Part shown: one piece after another, positions 1 to 12,600 of the stretch
How the letters are laid out: every line of letters begins with the position of its first letter
Position numbering within the stretch: position 1 is the stretch's first letter
Translations under genes and position numbers: made by a program
The notes under the pieces: generated by a model
The model's database searches: none
Seen by the model: only the letters and a program-made list of their open reading frames with translations
Told to the model about the DNA's origin: nothing
Source: Ostrinia nubilalis
Lineage: Eukaryota > Arthropoda > Insecta > Lepidoptera > Crambidae
Length of the DNA stretch: 64,000 nt
Direction: 5' to 3'
Assembly: GCF_963855985.1 (NCBI RefSeq)
Contig: NC_087119.1
Location: 9,402,001-9,466,000 of the forward strand

Positions 1-571
1 TGCATTAAATTTCCTTTAAATTGCAATAGTTAAAGTTCTATAAAAATGTACAGTTTTCGTTTCCTTGAATTTTCAAAAGTGAACTTTCTTCTGGGCCACC
101 CTGTATTTACATTTGACATTCTTTTGATCGTTTCACCAACAATTGCTGGTTCCTCTGTAACTGTTAAGCTTGACATGCTCCTACCGTTCCATCGACTAGT
201 GGAACATTTCATCTGTTGGTGGTGACTATGGTGATAGTCAACCTTCTTGCATTATGTAAAACAATCTACTATCGTTACAGAGAGGCCAAAGGAACCGAAT
301 TACTGACAATAGTCTTTGTTATAAAAATGTACTCCCTTATATGTATTCTATAGGTTCAAGGCGTCGAGATTTAGGGGCCAATGTAGACATTGTCCCAGGT
401 AACATATGGGGTTCGGTCGGATTTGTTTGGTATGTATAAATGTCAGATTAATTTTCTAATTTTTGCCTCGAAGACGTAGAGTTAGTGATGTGCCTTTTTT
501 TTTCAGATTATGTTAAGGTATGCGGACATTGTAGGTTCATGTTTATCTTCCGTCTGTAACTTTTTCTGCAG
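1..571 (+). other. per upstream intron sequence
   Basis: AT-rich DNA before the first exon I can support. The only coding hint is a possible 11-base micro-exon at 507-517 (see findings). Confidence 0.5.
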
Positions 572-666
572 TTATCCAGTTGCCTTCGCCAGCGCTCTCG
601 CACATTGAAAAAGGTCCGGAAAGCATGGACATCTCTTCGCCGGAGTCTTTGCTGAGTAAAGAGGAG
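572..666 (+). CDS. per: per exon 1 of those visible (residues 1-32)
   Basis: The acceptor is a pyrimidine-rich tract ending CAG at 569-571. The exon starts with two bases of a split codon and reads [20 protein letters not shown]. The donor GTAAGA follows at 667, phase 0. This is the PER N-terminal region ahead of PAS-A. The ATG at 625 is an internal Met: an open frame and a splice acceptor precede it, so I do not take it as the start. Confidence 0.85.
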
Positions 667-3600
667 GTAAGATGTCTCAAAACTTGATGATGATAAGTCT
701 TATTACTGTATTTTGTGCAAAGGTTAATAACGTTTAAAACACTTGTAATTTTCAGGTTGCATCCACCAGTAACCTCCAGTTAAGAACACCATTTATGAAT
801 GTCGTCGTCAATCGCACCACCCCGACGTTCTGTTCCGTAAGAATACTTCATAATTATTTACACTATATTATTTTTATAGGTGTTAAATATAGCTTATTTT
901 TCAGTTTTATTTCGAAGATTTCTGTATGACAATTGAAAGCGGGTTTAGTACTAATATCCCTACGCAGCTACGTAGTAAGAAGAATCCGAAACAAGTCTCT
1001 TCTTAAAACAATTGCAACCAAAAATATTGCAATTACAAATAGCTTTCAGCACACAGTATTAATTATGTATAATAGAGGTATTTAAAAGGCTCATTTACAC
1101 GTTATTTTTGTTTTCGGGAAAACGCGGGAACAAAAGGCGCAACAAACTCTGCGAATGTTCTCAAAGGGTCGCATTTATACGGATGTCCCATTGTCCGAGA
1201 CACGTGCACGCTGCGCATTTCGCCCACGTCGACACGCGCTATGTCTACGTTACGTAGGTTTTGCTTCAAAAAGTCTAAATTGGTCGTGTAACCAGAAACC
1301 CTAGCTCGTAAAACTTTTGCGCTTGTGAAATCTTTGATTGTATACAATTAAACGTGTCTTGCCTAAATCGAAATGCAACATTACGTACGTTTAGCGTCAG
1401 AAAGTCACAATGAAGGTCCAAGTCTTCTCGAATAGAAAAAATTGGTAGAAAAATCAGAAATCCTAGTTCTGACAAAGTTTTGAGTATATGAAATCTTTAG
1501 ACTGTGACTGACGTGATCGCTCACCTCGAAACGCGCTAAGTCTTACAAGGACTTAAAAGTCTTCTCGAATCGAAAAAAAGGGCAGGAAAATCAGGTGCCC
1601 TGGTTCTTACAAACTTTGTCGCTAAGGAAATGTTTTAGACTGTTTGCGTCATTGCTAAGGTCTGTATTGCAAAACAACAACTCGATTTAATCCCAGTTAT
1701 TGATATTTTGTCTATATGTTATAATTAAATCGAGGTTTTTTATTTTCCATTTTACACCCTTAAATGAAATGTCACGATTTATGTACTCCATATTATAGTA
1801 TTTTGCATAGTTGTCCTTTGTGTATCAAATCGGAGGTATCTTTAAGGACCTATATCGATTCTTGTTCCGTTCGGTTTGGTGGTTCCAAAGCATATGACAC
1901 GTTAAGGACAGTAATTACGAGTGTACACATGAGCTGCTTAATTCGGGCGCCTCGTGTCATGCCAGGCGTCACGTGTCACAAGGCGTTTGTTTACACAAAA
2001 CCTGCACGAATGTGTGCTATGGCTACCTCATATTGAGGAGGCTTAATTAAAACCACTTTATTGTTACACCCCCTTACTGAAAAAAGTTACACGATTGTTG
2101 AACACTGTTTTAAAATGACATTAACATACTAAACGTCACTTTAAAACATTATCACCGAGCTTGTAATTTTTATTAGTCCCCTTACTAACCCGTATTCACA
2201 AACGATGCTTGCTTTAGTGAAACAGCAAATCGAATGCACAGCGTTGAATAGAGCTTTGTGTTTGGTTCATGTGCGTACAGAAAGACAGATCGACATAAAT
2301 TTTAGTGAGGCAAATATCAATTGGTGTATTCAAACTTACAAAGTACCTAAGCACCCGAAGTATTGACTAGTTTACTAGGCTAAACAGTCTATACTATAGG
2401 ATTCTAGGTAGCTTTGTGTTATTAAAATAACTTCCTTAATTGGTTCATGCTTCTAGCGATTACTCCTTACAAACATGGTCAGTCGATGATCGGTCAAATG
2501 CAACAGTTGTACTTCGAAAATCACTCTTATTTCGTACGGTATAAAAGTAGTGTCATAACCAGAATACACCCGACTGTGCTGTGTGTACATTCAACTTGTA
2601 AACAATCTTAGTTCTTGGTATCGTGGTCTGTGTGACTTGCACGCACAATGCTCGTTGCATATCGAAGAGTTTGCTACTAAAATGTTATTGTATCACGAAA
2701 TCGGTTTCATATTTTAGATAATGTCATTAACTATTTGCAGGACGGATTCTCGTGTGTGATATCGATGCATGACGGAGTGGTCATGTATACCACATCATCG
2801 CTGACGGCCACCCTTGGCTTCCCCAAAGACATGTGGGTAGGCAGATCATTCATCGACTTCGTTCACCCAAGGGTAAGTAACTTAAACTTAACTTAAAAGA
2901 ACTATTTTTTTAAACTTTACAATCAGTTCAAAATTAATACACAAAGTAATGATTAGTGAAAATTACCAGGAAATCATCAAAAATTTGTTTTGTTTTAATT
3001 GTAATTTGTTTTTTGTTCGCAGGATCGCTCCACTTTTGAGTCTCAGATAACTAATGGCTTGGCCATACCGAAAATCGTAAATGGTACGCAAAAAAAAGGT
3101 AAATCAGAATCCATTGTGCCAATGTTAAGCTAATGAGTAAACGCTTTGCTAGAGTTAGTATATTTTCACTTCTTTCCATGAAGGATGCTGCTACTGAAAG
3201 TATCATTGGATCTAGGCAGTCTTCGTTTTATTATAAAGAACGATGCTGAAGACGATGACGTCGATGATATCGGAGACTGCCGTATGAAAGTGATATCCTT
3301 AAAGTTGATCACGTACTAGGGCACTATTTAAGTTGTGAGCCTCGACAACATAACGTGTTTTTAGACGACATCTGATACTTTTAATGAAAAGTTTGACATT
3401 TTTGACTACAACCTTATTCAAAACTTTTTATCATTTGAGCACGTTTTGTATTATTAACATTGAATTGAAAATTATCTTGACTACAAAAACATGGAATTGA
3501 CTTGCGGAAATTTTCGCGCGAAGATTTATTATAACTTTCGACGTGGTTAATCAATACAAAACTGAAGCGGTCAGCTAAATTTCACTTTTGGTGATAAAGA

Positions 3601-6600
3601 TCTGTCCTTTACCATTGTAAAACGCTAGTTTAAGAAGTATAATATTGTATGTAATTGGCTCACCAGTGAACTTTGCGAAAGTCGTCCAAAATGACTAATA
3701 GTGGCGGAAAACATTGGTGTTGTCAGAAAAATGGAAGACAAACCTCGTCATGTGATGTATCGTAGGATTGAGATAATCCTAGGCATTAATTCCACTAGCA
3801 GTAATAAAATATTGTATGACCATATTCTGGTTAATACGTTTTTTTCTCGCTGGATGTCACAAAAATTTTCAAACGCTCAATAGGACGCTTGTGTCGTTTA
3901 GTCCTTGGAAATGTGTGATAAATACGTTTAACAAGCTTTAAAAGCCGTTTTTAAAATTGTGACAGTTGACGAATTAAGGATCTATGCATAATGATCCTGA
4001 AAATAAACAGCTATCGACTATGGAGGTGTTTTAAGATGAACCAATTCCAACAAAAGTCCCATGCGCTCGGAACACTTTAAAACTTACGGTCGCCTAATTT
4101 TCCGAAATATCCGATTATATGACAGAAACGTCACTAGAGAAATTTAGAATGGTTAATTCTTAATAGTAAACAGCCACTTTTTTTCCAAAAGTCTTCAGTT
4201 TAATAATAAGGGAAACTGACCAGCATAGTCGAATCGCCATTCGTGTTGAAAATGTGAGCTTTTACACGTCTCGTCAAACAACTGACTATTTGAACACTTA
4301 AAATATGAAATAAACAGGTCCAACGCTACAAAATTCTTGCTTGGAATCTAAACACTTCTTTTGGTACCCATATATTAAAATTAAATGCGTGAACAGCGAT
4401 TTATGTAGCCAGAAGCAACTGTCGGTGCGGTCAAAAACCATGCTTTGGAGGTGCCTCAAGCTGAGTGGAAAAAATGCTATGAAAAGTGTTTCGGACACAT
4501 TAAAAAGTACATAAATCATGAAAGACAATACCAATAAACGCAATCAGTACCATTTTAATAATAAACTACTTTGTTTTCATAGTTAGGCTCACAACTTAAA
4601 TAGTGTCCCACGTATATGCAAGTGATGATATTTCCACAAGTATGTAGTAACTTGTTGGAATGTATGTACGTTGATGAATTCGAGGATATGCTTAAGCACT
4701 GCAATAGTAATAAATAAATATTTAAATAATAAATTACTTATTTTTATTTTGATCTTGGATGTTCAATTGATTGATTGGCACATGGATGAAAGGGGTGAAT
4801 GCTAGTAAATTCACATTTTATTTTATATTTCCCTTTTTTTGTTCATATTTTTTATTATTTACCTATTTTTTTCTTTTTATTTAATCCTCAAGTTATTTAT
4901 TTATATTTTTTACTCACCTAATACTAGCATTCCTTACCGCAACTCGAATCTCAATTAATTTTAATAACAATTGTCAAAACAATAGAATACCCAAAAATTT
5001 GGTAATACCTAACATGTTTTTGTTTTTATTTATAATTTTGTATTTCTGAAACTGCATTGGGCTTTCTTAGTTTGCATAACTATAAGAAAATAGTAAAGAT
5101 GCTGTTTTTGTAATATGCACTATGTAATAAGTGTATATCTTTGGACAATTTCACACAGCGCTATCTAGCCCCAAAGTAAGCAATTAAGTTAAATTGAGTG
5201 TATGTAGCCTCGAGGAAATGGCACAAACATAATTATTATCTTGTCCATGCTGGCCCGCCTGTGAACTAGGCAAACTTTCATTGGAGGCCAGAATACTAAA
5301 ATATTCACAGAAGCCAAGAAGAAGAATATACAGATCCACTGTTCTAATTACGGGGGGCAAATGTAAAAACTAAGCACGAGCCAGCCTTTGGAACACAGGA
5401 TGTTTTGACAAAACTGTCAAATATATTTCCAAAGGCCTTTCTTAAGAGTATTATAAATTGAAAGTTTGTGTGTGGGCCTACAGGCTATATTTGGCCCATC
5501 TCTATTATTTTAACCTGTATTTTAGTTCCAGCACCAGAGAACGCCATATCGACTATGGTCTGCCGCATCAGACGCTACCGGGGCCTGACCACCGGGTTCG
5601 GAGTCAAAGAACGCATGGTTACCTACATGCCGGTGCTGCTGAAACTAACCTTCAAGAACGTCAGCGATGAAGACGGAGGCATCATCTACCTGGTCATCCA
5701 AGCGACTCCTTTTTTTTCGGCGTTTAAAGGTACACATTCCAAAAAAACAGACTTGGATTGTTTATTTTACTCGTACTTTTTACTTACTTTGTAGTCACTC
5801 AGAAGCAGTCCAATCTTGGACGTACTCAGTCAGTTAATTAAGTTATTTTATGATTAATTGGAATAGTATTGTTCTTAATTAGTTATTATTTAAGGGTGTT
5901 ACTGCCTCATAATGTAGAACACTTGAAAGCTTAAACGTAAACAACTTGCTCGAAAGTCAAAGCAGTCGTAAGAGAAAGTTCTGTTATCAAGTCCTACTTG
6001 AGGCAGTTGATTTATCGTTCGGGATAGAATTGATCACCAAAATCTTCACATTGTTTTAAATATTAAAGTCAAAATATTCTTCCAATTCCAGTCCCAAACG
6101 AGATAGCTTGTAAACCCGTGCCCTTTGTGATGCGCCACGCCGCCAACGGCAATCTGGAGTACATAGACCCTGAGTCGGTGCCCTACCTGGGGTACCTGCC
6201 GCAAGACCTGGTGGGAGAAGACGCCATTAGGCTGTACCACCCTGAAGACCTGTGCTATCTGCGCCAGGTGTATGAGACTATCGTGAAAGAAGGGAGACTG
6301 CCCAGGTCTAATCCTTACAGGTAAGTTGCTTTGAGTTTGATTTAATATTAATTTTAGTAGTTCAACGCCCATAGCAATCGCCAAGCCCGAGCAAAATGAC
6401 TTTGGCGACTAGATTACGTAAAATAAATAAAGTGAACTTCTAAGACTTACAATTACTGCATAAGCAATACCAACATAAGCTCATTACCGAAATTTAGTCT
6501 GCGGAATTTTATTCAGCGACCATAGCTGTTGACCGAACGACAAGGTTCGGTATGCATACCGCCAGGTCATTTCTGTATTTTACTAAAATTCCATTGACTA

Positions 6601-9600
6601 TGTTAAAAAATTCGTCATATCAACAAGGTTAATTGTAATCAATCTTCAAGTCTTATCTAATTACTAACGTATCTCTTGTTTTTCTATAGGATGCTGACCC
6701 AAAATGGCTTCTACGTCAAGCTTGAGACTGAGTGGTCTTCTTTCATCAACCCCTGGTCGCGTAAACTGGAGTATGTCATCGGCAAACACCACATTGTTGA
6801 GGTAAGAAATATATAGTATCATTGGTCTCAATTGTTAACCAACATAGTGTACCACTTAAGGGCAAGTTAACTAACATGCTATTATTCCTAACATTTTATA
6901 GGGGCCCAGCAACCCAGACGTGTTTCAAACCCCTGAGCTGGAGAAGGCTCAAAAGATGTCAGAAGATGAGAAGATACAGCAGCAAGTAATGCGAGAGAAA
7001 ATCATCAAGATCCTGAATGAGGTAAACGGAGCCTTTGTTCATCTAGAACACCCTTTTCACTATCCTTAGTATGAAAACGTTTCAGCAAGTATTTTGCAGT
7101 AGATTGTCTTGTTTTAGTTAAAAAATTGAGATCAGCAAAGACCTATCCCGTCAGTTGTAAAGACTGATAGAAGCAGCTATATAGGTACATACCTTGATAG
7201 AATTTCGATGGAAGGTGCATGCACATCTTGAGGACTAAAACCTGGTCCGTGAGCACGTAGAATTTTGTCCAATGACTCCAAGCTACCCATCCTTATCGCT
7301 CGCGCGTAATTATATTGCTGTCGCGACTGCGCGACGGGCGCCCGCAGTGACAGCAACATAATTATTACGCGCGAGCAATAAGGATGGGTAGGTAGTTTGA
7401 GGTCATTGGACAAAATTCTACTTGCTCACGGACCAGGCTTTAGTTATCATGCAAAATTAGCGTAGGCGTGTCCTATTCGACAGTGCATATTCTATTAATT
7501 GGTTGGATTTTTCTAACCATAAGTACATTGTTGCAGGTACTCACTAAACCGGCTGAAGCAGCTAAGCAGCGGATGAACAAGCGCTGCCAGGACATCGCGT
7601 CATTCATGGAGAGCCTGATGGAGGAACAGCCCAGGAATGATGATGAGCTCCGTCTGGAGATACAGGACCCTGACAACAGCTACTATGTAAGAATTGATCG
7701 TGAGGAACCCCGCTCAAAATGTTTAGGAATCATCCTTTGGGTATTGGGGCAATTAAGAAAATGTAGTCTTTAACACGATGATCGAAGGCGTAAAATTGCA
7801 TCGACTGTGCTCAGCAGTATTAAGGCGATTATCACACTGTACCGCGCTCCGCCGCGGTCCGCGTGGCGACATATAACGAATTCCGCGCGCAAACGCGTTT
7901 TCAGTGTGTTGTGCCGCGCGTGTTTTCTATACAAACTGAGGTACTTGCATACAATGATTAAATCTGTCGTCCCGCGTACCGCGGCGGAGCGCGGTGCAGT
8001 GTGATAATCGCCTAAGACAGGTTTTATTTTTGAGTCACGATAATAACTTTTAGAAAGCTTTCTACTTTTGGTGACATTCAGCGAGAAAGTTAAAATTACA
8101 TACAAAAGCGTCTTAGAAACAATCATGTTTTATAACTACCTATCTGGCTAATTATTACAAATAATGATGAGATTAACCCTAAAGGTACTATCAACTTTGG
8201 AATAAAATTAAAAGAACTATACTGAAAGAATGTAGGTTGTAGACTTCCAAACGTAAGTTTTCTTGTAGTTGTACCTAGCATAAAACAGCGGTTCCCGAAA
8301 GGTGGTCCGCGGAACTCTGGGGTTCCGTGGAAAGGCCGCAAGGGTTCCGCAAAAAATATTATCCCACGTTTCGTGACCGACGTTGTTCGCTCGCATCGAC
8401 TTGTTTACGCACAAGGGAAGGGCAGGGCGTGCGGGCGGAGTAGTACGGGGGTTCCGCTAGGCAAAGTATAATCAATTAGGGTTCCTTGGCAATAAAAAAT
8501 TGGGAAACCCTGGCATAAAAGATACATTATTTACACCTAGGTAACGCTAGTGCTTTATTACTGCCCTTGTGACCTAACGGCTTTTTCTAAGTATTTTGTG
8601 CGAGGTTCTTTAGTGTGCTCATCATTTGCTTTTAGATTTGGTGTTTATGTAAGTCACATATGCCCAAAGACTTCTAAAATACAAGCTCTGAGATATTTCT
8701 CTTTAAATTCATAATTATCTATTAACAAATTGATAGATATCCGTTTTATGTGACTAATAAAATGTTATTTATTCACATGAGCATTTTGTCACATGATGTG
8801 AAGTTATTTTAGGTAACAGAGATGCTCCCTAAAGACTGTTTACATGTAAAATCCTACTAATACTATAAATGCGAAAGTTTGGATGTCTAGATGGATGTAT
8901 GTTTGTTACTCTTTCACGCAAAAACTACTGAACGGATTTTGATGAAACTGCAGTATTATTGTTTATAACCCAAAATAACATAATTTATAACGATCTGTGA
9001 CAAACTAAATTTCACGGGATTTTACAACAAAACTTTTATAACGGTACATAATAAGATATTTACCCTCCCGCCCGACGTTTCCACTCGGTTGCACGAGTCA
9101 TGGTTGCGGGCAGACTGTTTACCGTTATAAAAAAATTGTTGTAAAATCCTGTGGAGTGATAATTGTATAGTAAAAGATGCAACATAATAGTTTAAAATAT
9201 TAAAATTAAGTTAAAATTTAGTTACCTACTTAACAACTTCATATTTGTATATCAGCCTTAACAGCTCGTCTAATCAAAGAAGTCCTTGGTCGTATCAAAT
9301 ATCACTGTATCTAGTCATGTAGTTGTAGTTTAATAGTTGACATTTTACAAACAGCGTCGTAGCAATTTACATAAACCCGTACATTTTTCGTCTAAAATTA
9401 TCGATAAGATTTATTCAAATTACAAACAGATCTCAAATGCAAGCTGGTTTGTAAAATGTCTAGAAAATTAAAACCATTGACGATTCAAGCACTGTTTACA
9501 AAATGCAAATTGATTTTCAAGTCTAAATAATAAGGGCTAAAAACTCTTAAGGCTGAGTTGCACCACCTTATTTTAACCGTAACATTGACAATAACCGGTG

Positions 9601-12600
9601 CTTTTTGTATGGAGTTTGACAGATTTTTGACGTTTGTCAAAGTTAAAATAAGATGGTGCAACTCAGCTTAAAAGTTAACTCGGACATATTTATAATTTTT
9701 AGATAATCATAAATCAGCCCCCTTAGACAAAACGCACTTTTTGATCGAATCGAAAATCGAATCCGTCAAAACTCCATACAAAAAAGGGGCTTTTCGACCA
9801 CTTTTCGACTGGTTTGCGATTATAATTTGCACTTTGTCTAGACCCACTGCCCGTTTCACCCGCGAAGGACAACGTAAACTGCGAGGGCAGGAGAAACTCG
9901 ATATGAAGTTATCCAGCGATTGACTAAGCTCAAAGCAATCAAAGTCAATATTATGAATATTGTTTAAGACTAGGCGCAGACCACCGATTTTAAGTTGGCC
10001 GATAGTTGGGCCCGATTTTAATTTGTATGAAGAATCGGCCAAATCAAATAGGTGTAATGTGCGCACTTCCATACATGCCCATACTGATCAACTGCCCGAC
10101 TAAACTATCGGCCGACGAAAAATCGATGGTTTGCGCCTAGGTTAAAGATTGCAAAAGGATGTGCCAAGATTAGCAAGTCACACTGATATCTATCGAAGTC
10201 TATTAAGTCCATTTAAAAAAATAATATACAGGGTGTTAGGTAAATGGGTATATGAGCCGACACTAGCCCATGTTAACATGGGCATATAAATGGTATGGTG
10301 AAGTCAGACATTTGATATCATGATTTTCATTTTTTAATTTTCATACAAAATAAATTTTATAAAATCCGATTTGTTTGAAAAATAAAATAATTAAAATGAA
10401 GATATCAATTTTCTGACTTCACCATACCATTTATATGACCATGTTAACATGGGCTAGTGTCGGCTCATATACCCATTTACCTAACACCCTGTAGAATTGG
10501 TCACATTACAATACTCACTAAACTTTTCTAAGGATATTATAACTAAAATTGTTCATATCTCGTAACTCATGGTAAACATATTAGGCTTTTTGGATGTGTC
10601 TCATGTCCACCTACCGGTGTCAGTATAACGTGCTAATTTTGGGACACCTTAATTCTTAACTTTATTACATGTCTTTTTGTGTAAACAGTTTTGTAGCGAT
10701 TAAGTTCATAATTTGTAAAGTTCGTTTATTTCCGATAAAAACAAAAGTCTGATTAGTATCATTTACTTTGTTACAATAACATATTATTGTATTGTATTTT
10801 ATTTTGTTGCGTGAATAACAAAAATTACCAATCATGCTTTTTAATTTATCCTTTAATCAAGGCCTCCCCTCACTTGTAACACATTTTGAAATCAACACAA
10901 ATTACATCTTGGATTTGCAATATTAATAATAATACTACTTGTTGATGGCATAGATACAGTCACAGTATTTTATTTTTGAGTAGTTTTTGCAATACTAAAA
11001 TGTAACTATTGTTGCAGGAGCGAGACTCTATGCTTGGTGGCATATCGCCTCATCACGAGTACAATGACAGCAAGTCCAGCACTGAGACACCTCTCAGTTA
11101 CGCACAGTTAAATTACAATGAGAACTTGCAAAGGTTTGTCACAAAACTTACTATTTAACAAAGTAACACTTACTTGGATAAAGCAACAATCACTGCAATT
11201 GGATTCTGTAATATTCTAGATACTTCGATAGTCACCAGCCCTTCTCATACGAGGACTACAATACGGCTGTCGGAGAAAACATTTTCGGTCTCAAAGAAAA
11301 GCTAATTGCTTCGTAAGTTTTGCATTGCCTATTATTCTTACTAATGTTTACTGCTTCTAACAAAGCCATTTATTAGGATACCGTCAGTTTCACTATGCCT
11401 TTGGACTGTAGATTGTATTAGTCTAACATTAAAATAGCAAAATAAATGTTTTACAAGACGTAGCCTACATCGGCTAGCAATTTAGGAAAATGATTATTGT
11501 TTAAGCGGCATGTTATGTAATGGATATTTGAAGAAAAGTTACAAGGCCTGAGTTCGTCAACGGTTAATCAACACGTAATAATGTTGTGACGCAGTTTTCA
11601 AAGTTTTATGCTGAAATCGACTGACGTCCTTATGATGTTGGATAAGAATTCGTTGGAAACTAAGTAGCAAAAGTTGAAATGTTGAGGCGAACACGGTACT
11701 CACATTAACACACGAGTGTACAGGAACACACACAATACGTTACACATTTAAATATCGAATACATTAAGTTAACTCGCTCTTGCTAAGCTTAGCCGCAGAC
11801 CACCGACTTTTGGTCAGGTTGGCAAGCGTATTTAAAGATACATAAACACAAACAAATATCTGCTTGTGTGTATCGCCTCAACTCTCGCTGCAGGACCTAT
11901 AACTTATAGCTTGGAGTAAAATGTGGGTGCTGCAATTCTGATGGTGCACCTCACCTGCAGATGACGCCGAGTTAGCAGAGGAGGTCCGTGGTAGGTATAT
12001 AATAAAAGAGAAATTATTCAACTTACTATTTCATAGATATTAATCAACCTGATTGTTCTATCTATATTATATAAAGCTCGTCTATATATATAAAAATGAA
12101 ACCCGTTTTCCGTTGTCACGACATAACATGAAAACGGCTTGACCGATTTGGCTGATTTTTTTTTTGTAGTTTTCTAATACTCTGTACAAGGTTTTTACGG
12201 AAAAATATATAAAGAAAATCTCTACGCTAAGGCGGTACGAAGTTCGCCGGGTCAGCTAGTATTTAATACAAATCAACAAAATATGAGTTCAGAGCTTCGG
12301 TCCAATAGGCTAGTTGCCTAAAAAAATTTTTTTAGTCCGTAATGTTTAATATCAAAAAATATTGGACACGTATAATTTTATTTGTCAATCTAACAAATAA
12401 TTACATAGTTATGGTGCGTTGAAGTTGCGCACGACGTCACAACGTGCGGCATTTTTAAGCAAGCGTTGACGTCACGGGCCTCTTCTTATGAACTTTGGGG
12501 CGCTTTATCTCTTTAAATTTTCATTAGTTTGAAAAAGTGAAAAATACGAGTAGAGTATTTTTTGATAAGTTAACTGACGGACTAATTAAAACTCTTGCTT

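Noticed and set aside
1764..2036. 90-codon open frame in per intron 2
   Set aside because: Lies inside a per intron with no acceptor or donor in matching phase and no recognisable protein.
4298..4543. Minus-strand open frame inside the mariner relic
   Set aside because: Antisense to the transposase remnant; hydrophobic only because of base composition.
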